DNA of 64,000 nt from Aphelocoma coerulescens (GCF_041296385.1 NC_091015.1:90814004-90878003), one strand, 5' to 3'; shown: positions 45,994 to 59,266, counted from the first letter of the stretch. Translations and numbers: made by a program. The notes: generated by a model not told the origin, from the letters alone.

Positions 45994-46999
45994 AGAAAAA
46001 TTAAATAAAAAACGCCACTGGAGTGTGGCATTCAGCAGTGGCCGCTCTTGATTGGGGCCAGGTGCACCAGGGGATTTCTCCTCCGAAATATCCTGTGTGC
46101 CCAGGGCACCAAAGCTCCTGTTCACACGCTGTGGTTTGCATCCTTTTGCATTGATATCATTCATTTCAACGCTGCCCTTAACTCCCCGCTGGGTGCTGCA
46201 AAGAGAGGTCTCAGAGCTCCGACAGGCCTCGGCTCTCGAGCGGTTATTCGGAAGCGTTGTCACCCAAGAAGGACCTCACAGAACCGAGAGTCCATTGTGA
46301 CACAGCAGGGCCTCGACAAAGCAGATATCAGCCAAGGCATTTCGTGAGCTGTTAAGTTTGACTTCTGCCACTTTTATTGTGTTCAGGCGCCCGGGGAATG
46401 CTCGAGGGGTCTCCGTCGCTCTCGCCCCAGGAAATACGTGTGGGGGCTGGGGGCCAGGGGGGCTCCATCCCTCTCAGCCCTGGGGTGACCGCCCCCAGCA
46501 TCCCCTGGCGTGACAGGGACAGAGATCCCCCCACTCCCAATTGTTCCCCAACAGGAGAGGCCTGAAGGCCCCCCAGGAACCCCCCAGGATGGAGAGGGAC
46601 GGAGACAGTCCCGGGCCATCCGTGCTCCTCACCCCGGCTGAGGCCGGGGGGGCTCCAGCCTCCTCTCCCATGGGGAGGGAGGGGCTTTGGCATTTGTTTG
46701 CATCACAAGCGACTCGCTGGGAAAGCAAAGATCAATCAAAGCATTTGATGTGATTTTTGCCAATTTTATTACTTTTTCCTTTGGCGGGCTGCGGGTGGTG
46801 TCCAAACTCTTCTGAGTTTGCCCCTCGTTGCCCCGGCGCTGCTGGGGCCCTACCTTTGGCTCCGGAAAGTGCTTCCACCGAGCCAAACAGGGGAGGTGTC
46901 CCACCCGGCCGCGCTGCCTTAAACAAGTGTCCTCCAGTCCCTCTGTGCACTGCCTCCCACAGCTGCAGAACAGCGCTTAGCACTGGCCACCGCAGGACC

Positions 47000-47491
47000 A
47001 TGTCCAGCTGCTGCCAAGTCTCTGGCCACTGCTGGGCCGCTACTAGCAGGCATTCTGTGACCATACCTGGCAGTGCTGGCCATGAAGTTTCTGTGGAAAC
47101 AGAGCGTCCTGCAGCTGTATCGGACACGCCTGCACAGCCATCACAAAAATGCTTGCCCAAGACAGACATGCTATCAGAGGCGGCCGATCCACTCTTAAGT
47201 GTCATGCCTGGAAATAACGGTGGACCAGGAAGTCCTAATGTCGCCGCTGCCGCAGCAGCAGCAGACACGCCGCTATTACTGGAGCTGGAGCTGTCCCCAG
47301 GATGTAAACCAACAAAGGACACGAGAGAGACCAGAAGAGAGAGCCAGGGCCATCGCTCCCCTTCGGAACACCGCAATATTGTCACCGTCGCTACACTGCT
47401 GACAGCCCTGCCTGGACAGCACCACAACCAGACGCACTTGCACAAGCAAAAGCCTTGCATGCCTTCTTCCATCAAGGTGTTTGAGCTCTAA
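47000..47491 (+). CDS. Candidate 163-codon ORF, unit 6
   Basis: Open. As unit 5, plus a silent ATC-to-ATT change shared with unit 7. Confidence 0.25.
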   Translation: MSSCCQVSGHCWAATSRHSVTIPGSAGHEVSVETERPAAVSDTPAQPSQKCLPKTDMLSEAADPLLSVMPGNNGGPGSPNVAAAAAAADTPLLLELELSPGCKPTKDTRETRRESQGHRSPSEHRNIVTVATLLTALPGQHHNQTHLHKQKPCMPSSIKVFEL

Positions 47492-48759
47492 GTTTCCCAT
47501 GTGTTACAATCCGGTTTAGACCCAGGGAAGCAAAGCAAGCTAAGTCTCTGAGCATAAACCAGAAAGAACTTAGAAGGTTCAAAATATCCCCAGAAATGAG
47601 ATTAAAACCAAATGAGGTTAGATGTTGTTGCCAAAAAATGGGTGCATTTTATTTAATAGTAAAAGAGGGAAAGAGAAGGGAAGAGAAAAGAAAGAGAGAA
47701 AGAAACAGAAGTGTTCCTGGGGGGTGGGGGAACAGGGAGAGGTGACAGGGGTTAGGTGGAAGCATATCACCCATCCGAGGGTCCCAACGACGTCTCGTTG
47801 CTCCCCTCCATCCGGTCTGCTGGTGGTGAGGGTCCTCCGTTGCCGCTGTGGCCACGCCGCTACATGCTGCCACACCACATGCCGCCACACGCTGAAGAGT
47901 GCAGAATTCCAGGGATTAATATACACTTTGGGCCAGGTGGGAACGTCCACGTGTCTTTCTTGCAGGAGCCAGCTTGACACACTGTCCCTTGCAACACTGA
48001 GGGTGTGTTGCATCATCTCTGGTGCTCTGGTGCAGGGTCTGGGGGCCAATTGGCGGGGGGCCTCTTTGATGGGCCATGTCACCCCCTTCTGCCGTGGATA
48101 AGCTTCCTCCCCCCTGGTGAGGACCCCTGAGCTGGGCTCCTCTGCACAGTGGAGGATGGGCAGTCACTGCACCTCTGACCACAGGCTTTTCCCAGATACC
48201 CAGAGCCTCTCCTCCCTCCACCCCTTTGAGGTTCGAGGCTCTCTGCAAGCCTGGCAGCTGATAGCTCTGGGGCTGTGGTCCTCATCCTGGAGGTGTTAAG
48301 CCTGTGCTCAGTGAATGTCCCCAGCCCTGAGTTGTTGCTTTATCTTACCTTCATCAGCGAGCAGTGTCAGGCCTCAGTCAGGGCTCCATTTGGGCTGTGG
48401 TCTTCAGCTTTTGTAATACAGTTTTAAAAGTCCTTTAAGAAAATGTTTAAGTCATAAAATATAAGATTTCCGTCTCTGACACCGTGGTTCTAAAGTTTTC
48501 TGTTCCTAGAGTTAAGTTGTTAAGTTGTAACTTTTAAGTTAAGAAGCCTGCCAGGTACCACTTTGAGAGTTTGTATCGCTGGTAATGCCATCTGACAGCT
48601 TTTGGATATGATTGTTACATCGCCAATGATACAATGGGATACATCTCTGGCTGAAAGGGCCTCGGCCTGTTGTACCGTGTTTGTAACCCTGTCTCCAAGG
48701 GCCCTGCAGACAGGATGACAGATGCTGCTTTTATATTAAAAAAAAAAAGGGGGAATTAT

Positions 48760-49103
48760 TGTGGTGGTCAGCAGCTGGCCTGAAGGCCTGACAATAAGAA
48801 TTCATCCAATTTTATAACTCCATGTTTTATAACTGAAATAGTTAAGACAGAACTGAAATGATAGGAGTACCCTGCCCAGTAGGTTATGCAATCTGACCAG
48901 TGCGGACTGTTGGAGAGCAGGCCCAGGCCGCTGGGGACGCAAGCAGCTGTGGGCTGGATGGCTGGGTGGCAACTGGTTCAGCCCATAGGGATCGACGGCG
49001 CGCACCTTTAACTCTAGCTAAGGAAAGGAGGACTCCATAAAAGTTGGCTGCTGTGCATGAAGCCAGTGTGTCTTGTCGCTTGTCTGTCTCCAAAACTGCG
49101 ACA
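48760..49103 (+). mobile_element. LTR 1, unit 7
   Basis: 344 bp, carries GCGCGCACC. The adjoining polypurine tract has one extra A, a variant shared only with unit 8. Confidence 0.65.
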
Positions 49104-49309
49104 CTTAGCCACTGCAATATTTCTTTCTTTCTTTTTCTTGCAAGTTGTGCTGATTGTCTCTTGCCCATCACTGGACAGTCCTGAGAAGAGCCTCTCAGCT
49201 CCCTCGCCCTGCTGGCCAAATTCCTCCTAAGGCAGCCCAGGCAAGCTTTGCCCTGCGTCGCTGCAAGTGCACCTTGCTGTCTCACGTCCATCTTGTCAAG
49301 CGTGACCCC

Positions 49310-50241
49310 TGTTGGGGTTTTAAGAGATCTAGTTTTTTTTTTCTGTTAAAGGAATTTTCCCCCATTCTGTTACTAAGATACAAATCGCTGGGTGCTTAAG
49401 AGAAGACAAAAGACCTGGCTACTCTTTTCTTTCACCTGGATGTGGGGTCAGTTCGCTCTCGGCGGGCGTTCGGAGAGAGAAGCTGCAGAGAAAGGAGCTG
49501 CTGGTTCTTTTTCTTCGGCCTTTTTTTCTTTCTGCTGGAAACAACGCCGGGATCCCAAAGCTGTTTTCCCTGCCTCGCTGGAGGCTGGGCTGTGGCCACC
49601 CTGCCCCGCTGCCGCTTCGAGCCTTCGCCTCTGTGTAGCCATGCTCGCCCTGCCTGCCCGACCTGCGGGCAGAACTCCGGGGGGTTCCCCATTTGGATAC
49701 ATCTCGTCTGTCCTCTGGGATCTGTGCTCGTCCCTGCCGCTCCAGCCCGCCGTTCCAGCCCACCGTTCCAGCCTCCTGTTCCCGAGAGTCCGGCTGGACA
49801 CTGGGATCGGCTGCCCAGGGGTTTGTGAAGCCTTTGTTCCACCCTTCCCCGGGATCCCAGGGCACCAGTGCCGCGTGCTCCCCGAGCTCGCTCCGGAGCG
49901 CCCCCTGCAGCCGCGGGGGAGCCATCGCACCTGCCCTGCTCACCGGGAGCCGCCAGCGATCCCTGCCGGCTGCGAGCGGAACTGCACCCGAGGGGAAAGG
50001 GCCTGACAGCCGAGAAGGCCGGGACTGGGTTTGTGTTTGCTGTTACTGCCATAGTTATTGGTGTTTGTTTGACCGGTTATATATATAATAGTAAAGAACT
50101 GTTATTCCTATTTTCCCACATCTTTGCCTAAAAGCCCTTGATTTCAAAAGTATAATAACTCAGAGGGAAAGGGGTTACAGCTGCCATTCCAAGGGAGGCT
50201 TCTGCCTTCCTTAGCAGACACCTGTCTTTCAAACCAAGACA
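49310..50241 (+). mobile_element. LTR 2, unit 7
   Basis: 932 bp, with the extra G and the shortened T tract. Confidence 0.75.
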
Positions 50242-52313
50242 ACCCACCAATGGTTTTCCGCTAAGCTGCTGTTCCTTTGAGCAGCGCACAGCCTGAATTG
50301 GTGCATGGGGGAAGGCAAGGGGGGGAAGCACGGCAGGTTCTCTGTCCGCCTCTCCCCTTTAGGGCAGCGAGGGGGTTACCGTGCTCCTCCATTTTGGGGG
50401 CACTTGCGGGGGGGGGTCACCATCCTCCTCTCCCCTATGGGTGAGGGCTGGGTGTCTCCGTTCTCCTCTCCCCTATGGGGGACCGGGGAACCTTCATCCT
50501 CTCTCCCCTTTCGCATGGCTTGGGGGTCTCCATCCTCCTCCCATTTTGGATGGGGGGTGGGGAGGGCGGACTATGGGGGTCCCTAACTTTGGCCGAGGGG
50601 TGGGAGATTCTCCGTCCTCCTCTCTTTTGCGGGGGCCGGGGGCTTTGCCATTCTCATCTCACCTTTGCGGTTGCCAGGAGGTCTCATCCTCCTCTTGCCT
50701 AGGGAGAGGGCTCAGGGCTCTCCATGCTCCTTTCCCCTGTCAGGGACCAGGGAACCTCTGTCTTCGTCTCCCCTGTGGCAAAGCCAACCTTGTCTCCGTC
50801 CTCCTGTCTCGTGGGGAGGGCCGGGGCTTTGTGATTTGGTTGCATTTTCAGCCATTTTATTTATTCATTTATTTATTTTAGGGGGTGTGCTCGAGGGGTC
50901 TCTGTCTCTCTCGCCCCGGGGGATGCTTGGCAGGGACTCTGGGGTGGGGGGGAATGTCCCTGTCCCTCTCACCCTGCAGGATGATCAGGAGTTTGTCCAT
51001 CCCACTTGCCTTTGCCGAGCCGGGGGTGGTCTCTGTCCCGCTGTGCTTCTGGGGGGGCCCTCTCTGTCCGTCTCTCTCCGATTTATGCCGGCGTTGTGTC
51101 TGTGCCACTCCGATTTAGGGGGGCAGGGGATAGTGGCTTCCCCCATGCCACTTTCGGGGCGGCCGGCACGGCCTCTCTTTCTTTCTTAGATTTGGGGGGG
51201 GAGGGGGTGGGGGCGGAGTGGGAGGGGGGCGGCGCAGGCTCTCCGAACCCCTCCAATTTTGGGGTGCTGGCACGGGCTCCATCCTCCTTTGATTTGGGGG
51301 GGGGCGGGGGTAGCCTCTGCCCCCCTCCGATTTTGGGAGCACGGCACTGTGACCATCCTCGCAGCTCCCGGCCCTTCTCTGTCCGACTTCCCACTGCCGG
51401 GCCGGGATTGCTGTCTGTCCCCCTCCGATTGGGGGGGCAAATGCAGGCTCCATCCTCCTCCTATATCGGGGGGCCCGGTGCGGGCTCCATCTCCCTGGTT
51501 TTTTGGGGGGCCCGGCACTCTCTCCTTCCCCCTCTGATTAGGGGGTCGGGGGGTGCTCTCCGTCCCCCTCCGATTTGGGGGGGGGGGGGGGGGAGGGGCT
51601 CTTCGTTCCCCTTTAATTCGGGGCTGTCGACATGGCCTCGGTCCCCCTCCGATTCGGGGCGGCCGGCGCAGGGACCCGGCGGCCAGAAGGGGCTCCCCGG
51701 CTGTGAGACAGACGGGGCAGCGGGAAGAGCTGCCTGCAGCCTTTGAGCAGGGAAGAACAGCGGGATAGCCGTGCTTGGTCCGGACCTTCCCTCCTATTTT
51801 TTTTTTTTTTTTCTGGGGGCCAGGGGCTCTCTGTCTCAGCCCTGGGGTGACCGCCCCCAGCATCCCCCGGGCTGATAGGGACAGAGATCCCTCCACCCCC
51901 GATCATTCCCTGGCAGGAGAGGCCCGAAGTCCCCCCAGGATGGAGAGGGATGGAGACAGTCCCGGGCCATCCGTGCTCCTCACCCCGGCTGAGGCCGGGG
52001 GGGGGCTCCAGCCTCCACTCCCATGGGGAGGGAGGGGCTTTGGCATTTGTTTGCATCACAAGCGACTCGCTGGGAAAGCAAAGATCAATCAAAGCATTTG
52101 ATGTGATTTTTGCCAATTTTATTTTGTTTTATTTTTGGCAGGCTGCGGGTGGTGTCTGAACTCTTCTGATTTTGTCCCTCGTTGCCCCGGCGCTGCTGGG
52201 GCCCTACCTTTGCCGAGCCGGGGTTGCTGTCCCTCGTTGCCCCGGCGCTGCCGGGGCCCTACCTTTGCCGAGCCGGGGTTGCTGTCCCTCGTTGCCCCGG
52301 CAGTTGCCCGTCC

Positions 52314-52442
52314 CTACCTTTGCTGAGCCGGGGGTGCTGGTGCTCCCACTCCCATTTGGAGGGGCCGGCGCAGGTACCCGAGAAGGGCGGCGGCGAGAAA
52401 AGGCGCAACGGCGGCGAGAAGCGGCGCAGCGGCGCGTCCCAT
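52314..52442 (-). CDS. Candidate small ORF or first exon, unit 7
   Basis: Open for 42 codons, Met at codon 30, donor-like sequence intact. Confidence 0.3.
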   Translation of the reverse strand: MGRAAAPLLAAVAPFLAAALLGYLRRPLQMGVGAPAPPAQQR

Positions 52443-52620
52443 CTCCCTCCCAGCCACCCCCGCACACCCTCCCCTGCCCAGGGCTCCAGGGCCGCGGCGC
52501 TGAGGGCCGGGCCGCTCCCGGGGCTCCAGCGCTGGGGCTTCTGCTCTTCTCCGCCCGCTCCTCTCTGCTGCGGCCACCTCCGTGCCGGGACCGCAACTGA
52601 GGCCGCGCCACCGCCGCCGC

Positions 52621-52817
52621 CTTATATAGGCAGCCTAAGCCCTGCCCCCTGGGCGGAAGCCAATGGGAATCGAGCGCCAAGGTTCCGCATTGTGAGGAAA
52701 CAGTGAGGGGCGAGGCCAGAACGTAGCGGAGCAATCGGATTGGTCGAGAGGCGGCGGGTCAATGACATCACACCTCGGGCATTACCAAAACTCAGCAAAA
52801 ATGAAACCCTATAAAAT
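52621..52817. promoter_or_regulatory. Divergent promoter, unit 7
   Basis: Minus TATA 52621-52628, plus TATA 52810-52817. Elements intact. Confidence 0.6.
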
Positions 52818-53823
52818 AGAAAAATTAAATAAAAAACGCCACTGGAGTGTGGCATTCAGCAGTGGCCGCTCTTGATTGGGGCCAGGTGCACCAGGGGATT
52901 TCTCCTCCGAAATATCCTGTGTGCCCAGGGCACCAAAGCTCCTGTTCACACGCTGTGGTTTGCATCCTTTTGCATTGATATCATTCATTTCAACGCTGCC
53001 CTTAACTCCCCGCTGGGTGCTGCAAAGAGAGGTCTCAGAGCTCCGACAGGCCTCGGCTCTCGAGCGGTTATTCGGAAGCGTTGTCACCCAAGAAGGACCT
53101 CACAGAACCGAGAGTCCATTGTGACACAGCAGGGCCTCGACAAAGCAGATATCAGCCAAGGCATTTCGTGAGCTGTTAAGTTTGACTTCTGCCACTTTTA
53201 TTGTGTTCAGGCGCCCGGGGAATGCTCGAGGGGTCTCCGTCGCTCTCGCCCCAGGAAATACGTGTGGGGGCTGGGGGCCAGGGGGGCTCCATCCCTCTCA
53301 GCCCTGGGGTGACCGCCCCCAGCATCCCCTGGCGTGACAGGGACAGAGATCCCCCCACTCCCAATTGTTCCCCAACAGGAGAGGCCTGAAGGCCCCCCAG
53401 GAACCCCCCAGGATGGAGAGGGACGGAGACAGTCCCGGGCCATCCGTGCTCCTCACCCCGGCTGAGGCCGGGGGGGCTCCAGCCTCCTCTCCCATGGGGA
53501 GGGAGGGGCTTTGGCATTTGTTTGCATCACAAGCGACTCGCTGGGAAAGCAAAGATCAATCAAAGCATTTGATGTGATTTTTGCCAATTTTATTACTTTT
53601 TCCTTTGGCGGGCTGCGGGTGGTGTCCAAACTCTTCTGAGTTTGCCCCTCGTTGCCCCGGCGCTGCTGGGGCCCTACCTTTGGCTCCGGAAAGTGCTTCC
53701 ACCGAGCCAAACAGGGGAGGTGTCCCACCCGGCCGCGCTGCCTTAAACAAGTGTCCTCCAGTCCCTCTGTGCACTGCCTCCCACAGCTGCAGAACAGCGC
53801 TTAGCACTGGCCACCGCAGGACC

Positions 53824-54315
53824 ATGTCCAGCTGCTGCCAAGTCTCTGGCCACTGCTGGGCCGCTACTAGCAGGCATTCTGTGACCATACCTGGCAGTGC
53901 TGGCCATGAAGTTTCTGTGGAAACAGAGCGTCCTGCAGCTGTATCGGACACGCCTGCACAGCCATCACAAAAATGCTTGCCCAAGACAGACATGCTATCA
54001 GAGGCGGCCGATCCACTCTTAAGTGTCATGCCTGGAAATAACGGTGGACCAGGAAGTCCTAATGTCGCCGCTGCCGCAGCAGCAGCAGACACGCCGCTAT
54101 TACTGGAGCTGGAGCTGTCCCCAGGATGTAAACCAACAAAGGACACGAGAGAGACCAGAAGAGAGAGCCAGGGCCATCGCTCCCCTTCGGAACACCGCAA
54201 TATTGTCACCGTCGCTACACTGCTGACAGCCCTGCCTGGACAGCACCACAACCAGACGCACTTGCACAAGCAAAAGCCTTGCATGCCTTCTTCCATCAAG
54301 GTGTTTGAGCTCTAA
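53824..54315 (+). CDS. Candidate 163-codon ORF, unit 7
   Basis: Open. Same variants as unit 6. Confidence 0.25.
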   Translation: MSSCCQVSGHCWAATSRHSVTIPGSAGHEVSVETERPAAVSDTPAQPSQKCLPKTDMLSEAADPLLSVMPGNNGGPGSPNVAAAAAAADTPLLLELELSPGCKPTKDTRETRRESQGHRSPSEHRNIVTVATLLTALPGQHHNQTHLHKQKPCMPSSIKVFEL

Positions 54316-55583
54316 GTTTCCCATGTGTTACAATCCGGTTTAGACCCAGGGAAGCAAAGCAAGCTAAGTCTCTGAGCATAAACCAGAAAGAACTTAGAAG
54401 GTTCAAAATATCCCCAGAAATGAGATTAAAACCAAATGAGGTTAGATGTTGTTGCCAAAAAATGGGTGCATTTTATTTAATAGTAAAAGAGGGAAAGAGA
54501 AGGGAAGAGAAAAGAAAGAGAGAAAGAAACAGAAGTGTTCCTGGGGGGTGGGGGAACAGGGAGAGGTGACAGGGGTTAGGTGGAAGCATATCACCCATCC
54601 GAGGGTCCCAACGACGTCTCGTTGCTCCCCTCCATCCGGTCTGCTGGTGGTGAGGGTCCTCCGTTGCCGCTGTGGCCACGCCGCTACATGCTGCCACACC
54701 ACATGCCGCCACACGCTGAAGAGTGCAGAATTCCAGGGATTAATATACACTTTGGGCCAGGTGGGAACGTCCACGTGTCTTTCTTGCAGGAGCCAGCTTG
54801 ACACACTGTCCCTTGCAACACTGAGGGTGTGTTGCATCATCTCTGGTGCTCTGGTGCAGGGTCTGGGGGCCAATTGGCGGGGGGCCTCTTTGATGGGCCA
54901 TGTCACCCCCTTCTGCCGTGGATAAGCTTCCTCCCCCCTGGTGAGGACCCCTGAGCTGGGCTCCTCTGCACAGTGGAGGATGGGCAGTCACTGCACCTCT
55001 GACCACAGGCTTTTCCCAGATACCCAGAGCCTCTCCTCCCTCCACCCCTTTGAGGTTCGAGGCTCTCTGCAAGCCTGGCAGCTGATAGCTCTGGGGCTGT
55101 GGTCCTCATCCTGGAGGTGTTAAGCCTGTGCTCAGTGAATGTCCCCAGCCCTGAGTTGTTGCTTTATCTTACCTTCATCAGCGAGCAGTGTCAGGCCTCA
55201 GTCAGGGCTCCATTTGGGCTGTGGTCTTCAGCTTTTGTAATACAGTTTTAAAAGTCCTTTAAGAAAATGTTTAAGTCATAAAATATAAGATTTCCGTCTC
55301 TGACACCGTGGTTCTAAAGTTTTCTGTTCCTAGAGTTAAGTTGTTAAGTTGTAACTTTTAAGTTAAGAAGCCTGCCAGGTACCACTTTGAGAGTTTGTAT
55401 CGCTGGTAATGCCATCTGACAGCTTTTGGATATGATTGTTACATCGCCAATGATACAATGGGATACATCTCTGGCTGAAAGGGCCTCGGCCTGTTGTACC
55501 GTGTTTGTAACCCTGTCTCCAAGGGCCCTGCAGACAGGATGACAGATGCTGCTTTTATATTAAAAAAAAAAAGGGGGAATTAT

Positions 55584-55927
55584 TGTGGTGGTCAGCAGCT
55601 GGCCTGAAGGCCTGACAATAAGAATTCATCCAATTTTATAACTCCATGTTTTATAACTGAAATAGTTAAGACAGAACTGAAATGATAGGAGTACCCTGCC
55701 CAGTAGGTTATGCAATCTGACCAGTGCGGACTGTTGGAGAGCAGGCCCAGGCCGCTGGGGACGCAAGCAGCTGTGGGCTGGATGGCTGGGTGGCAACTGG
55801 TTCAGCCCATAGGGATCGACGGCGCGCACCTTTAACTCTAGCTAAGGAAAGGAGGACTCCATAAAAGTTGGCTGCTGTGCATGAAGCCAGTGTGTCTTGT
55901 CGCTTGTCTGTCTCCAAAACTGCGACA
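55584..55927 (+). mobile_element. LTR 1, unit 8
   Basis: 344 bp, same variants as unit 7, including the longer A run in the polypurine tract. Confidence 0.65.
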
Positions 55928-56133
55928 CTTAGCCACTGCAATATTTCTTTCTTTCTTTTTCTTGCAAGTTGTGCTGATTGTCTCTTGCCCATCACTGGAC
56001 AGTCCTGAGAAGAGCCTCTCAGCTCCCTCGCCCTGCTGGCCAAATTCCTCCTAAGGCAGCCCAGGCAAGCTTTGCCCTGCGTCGCTGCAAGTGCACCTTG
56101 CTGTCTCACGTCCATCTTGTCAAGCGTGACCCC

Positions 56134-57065
56134 TGTTGGGGTTTTAAGAGATCTAGTTTTTTTTTTCTGTTAAAGGAATTTTCCCCCATTCTGTTACTAA
56201 GATACAAATCGCTGGGTGCTTAAGAGAAGACAAAAGACCTGGCTACTCTTTTCTTTCACCTGGATGTGGGGTCAGTTCGCTCTCGGCGGGCGTTCGGAGA
56301 GAGAAGCTGCAGAGAAAGGAGCTGCTGGTTCTTTTTCTTCGGCCTTTTTTTCTTTCTGCTGGAAACAACGCCGGGATCCCAAAGCTGTTTTCCCTGCCTC
56401 GCTGGAGGCTGGGCTGTGGCCACCCTGCCCCGCTGCCGCTTCGAGCCTTCGCCTCTGTGTAGCCATGCTCGCCCTGCCTGCCCGACCTGCGGGCAGAACT
56501 CCGGGGGGTTCCCCATTTGGATACATCTCGTCTGTCCTCTGGGATCTGTGCTCGTCCCTGCCGCTCCAGCCCGCCGTTCCAGCCCACCGTTCCAGCCTCC
56601 TGTTCCCGAGAGTCCGGCTGGACACTGGGATCGGCTGCCCAGGGGTTTGTGAAGCCTTTGTTCCACCCTTCCCCGGGATCCCAGGGCACCAGTGCCGCGT
56701 GCTCCCCGAGCTCGCTCCGGAGCGCCCCCTGCAGCCGCGGGGGAGCCATCGCACCTGCCCTGCTCACCGGGAGCCGCCAGCGATCCCTGCCGGCTGCGAG
56801 CGGAACTGCACCCGAGGGGAAAGGGCCTGACAGCCGAGAAGGCCGGGACTGGGTTTGTGTTTGCTGTTACTGCCATAGTTATTGGTGTTTGTTTGACCGG
56901 TTATATATATAATAGTAAAGAACTGTTATTCCTATTTTCCCACATCTTTGCCTAAAAGCCCTTGATTTCAAAAGTATAATAACTCAGAGGGAAAGGGGTT
57001 ACAGCTGCCATTCCAAGGGAGGCTTCTGCCTTCCTTAGCAGACACCTGTCTTTCAAACCAAGACA
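56134..57065 (+). mobile_element. LTR 2, unit 8
   Basis: 932 bp, matches unit 7. Confidence 0.75.
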
Positions 57066-59137
57066 ACCCACCAATGGTTTTCCGCTAAGCTGCTGTTCCT
57101 TTGAGCAGCGCACAGCCTGAATTGGTGCATGGGGGAAGGCAAGGGGGGGAAGCACGGCAGGTTCTCTGTCCGCCTCTCCCCTTTAGGGCAGCGAGGGGGT
57201 TACCATGCTCCTCCATGTTGGGGGCACTTGCGGGGGGGGGTCACCATCCTCCTCTCCCCTATGGGTGAGGGCTGGGTGTCTCCGTTCTCCTCTCCCCTAT
57301 GGGGGACCGGGGAACCTTCATCCTCTCTCCCCTTTCGCATGGCTTGGGGGTCTCCATCCTCCTCCCATTTTGGATGGGGGGTGGGGAGGGCGGACTATGG
57401 GGGTCCCTAACTTTGGCCGAGGGGTGGGAGATTCTCCGTCCTCCTCTCTTTTGCGGGGGCCGGGGGCTTTGCCATTCTCATCTCACCTTTGCGGTTGCCA
57501 GGAGGTCTCATCCTCCTCTTGCCTAGGGAGAGGGCTCAGGGCTCTCCATGCTCCTTTCCCCTGTCAGGGACCAGGGAACCTCTGTCTTCGTCTCCCCTGT
57601 GGCAAAGCCAACCTTGTCTCCGTCCTCCTGTCTCGTGGGGAGGGCCGGGGCTTTGTGATTTGGTTGCATTTTCAGCCATTTTATTTATTCATTTATTTAT
57701 TTTAGGGGGTGTGCTCGAGGGGTCTCTGTCTCTCTCGCCCCGGGGGATGCTTGGCAGGGACTCTGGGGTGGGGGGGAATGTCCCTGTCCCTCTCACCCTG
57801 CAGGATGATCAGGAGTTTGTCCATCCCACTTGCCTTTGCCGAGCCGGGGGTGGTCTCTGTCCCGCTGTGCTTCTGGGGGGGCCCTCTCTGTCCGTCTCTC
57901 TCCGATTTATGCCGGCGTTGTGTCTGTGCCACTCCGATTTAGGGGGGCAGGGGATAGTGGCTTCCCCCATGCCACTTTCGGGGCGGCCGGCACGGCCTCT
58001 CTTTCTTTCTTAGATTTGGGGGGGGAGGGGGTGGGGGCGGAGTGGGAGGGGGGCGGCGCAGGCTCTCCGAACCCCTCCAATTTTGGGGTGCTGGCACGGG
58101 CTCCATCCTCCTTTGATTTGGGGGGGGGCGGGGGTAGCCTCTGCCCCCCTCCGATTTTGGGAGCACGGCACTGTGACCATCCTCGCAGCTCCCGGCCCTT
58201 CTCTGTCCGACTTCCCACTGCCGGGCCGGGATTGCTGTCTGTCCCCCTCCGATTGGGGGGGCAAATGCAGGCTCCATCCTCCTCCTATATCGGGGGGCCC
58301 GGTGCGGGCTCCATCTCCCTGGTTTTTTGGGGGGCCCGGCACTCTCTCCTTCCCCCTCTGATTAGGGGGTCGGGGGGTGCTCTCCGTCCCCCTCCGATTT
58401 GGGGGGGGGGGGGGGGGAGGGGCTCTTCGTTCCCCTTTAATTCGGGGCTGTCGACATGGCCTCGGTCCCCCTCCGATTCGGGGCGGCCGGCGCAGGGACC
58501 CGGCGGCCAGAAGGGGCTCCCCGGCTGTGAGACAGACGGGGCAGCGGGAAGAGCTGCCTGCAGCCTTTGAGCAGGGAAGAACAGCGGGATAGCCGTGCTT
58601 GGTCCGGACCTTCCCTCCTATTTTTTTTTTTTTTTTCTGGGGGCCAGGGGCTCTCTGTCTCAGCCCTGGGGTGACCGCCCCCAGCATCCCCCGGGCTGAT
58701 AGGGACAGAGATCCCTCCACCCCCGATCATTCCCCGGCAGGAGAGGCCCGAAGTCCCCCCAGGATGGAGAGGGATGGAGACAGTCCCGGGCCATCCGTGC
58801 TCCTCACCCCGGCTGAGGCCGGGGGGGGGCTCCAGCCTCCTCTCCCATGGGGAGGGAGGGGCTTTGGCATTTGTTTGCATCACAAGCGACTCGCTGGGAA
58901 AGCAAAGATCAATCAAAGCATTTGATGTGATTTTTGCCAATTTTATTTTGTTTTATTTTTGGCAGGCTGCGGGTGGTGTCTGAACTCTTCTGATTTTGTC
59001 CCTCGTTGCCCCGGCGCTGCTGGGGCCCTACCTTTGCCGAGCCGGGGTTGCTGTCCCTCGTTGCCCCGGCGCTGCCGGGGCCCTACCTTTGCCGAGCCGG
59101 GGTTGCTGTCCCTCGTTGCCCCGGCAGTTGCCCGTCC

Positions 59138-59266
59138 CTACCTTTGCTGAGCCGGGGGTGCTGGTGCTCCCACTCCTATTTGGAGGGGCCGGCGCAGGTA
59201 CCCGAGAAGGGCGGCGGCGAGAAAAGGCGCAACGGCGGCGAGAAGCGGCGCAGCGGCGCGTCCCAT
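59138..59266 (-). CDS. Candidate small ORF or first exon, unit 8
   Basis: Open for 42 codons, Ile at codon 30 as in units 3 and 4. Confidence 0.3.
   Translation of the reverse strand: MGRAAAPLLAAVAPFLAAALLGYLRRPLQIGVGAPAPPAQQR

Larger units (their letters stand above)
40679..47508. repeat. Macrosatellite unit 6 (6830 bp)
   Basis: Subtype B. The first part carries the CCAATTGG variant at about 41217 that it shares only with units 7 and 8. The second part matches units 5 and 7. It has private GCATGGCC at about 44342. It shares ATATTGTC (unit 5 has ATATCGTC) with unit 7 at about 47377. Confidence 0.95.
47509..54332. repeat. Macrosatellite unit 7 (6824 bp)
   Basis: The first part groups with units 6 and 8 (CCAATTGG), and most closely with unit 8 (TATATTAAAA before the LTR; GCGCGCACC within it). 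The second part groups with units 5 and 6. A short patch at about 50380-50396 carries subtype A variants (CCGTGCTCC, CCATTTTGG) in an otherwise B background. Confidence 0.95.
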
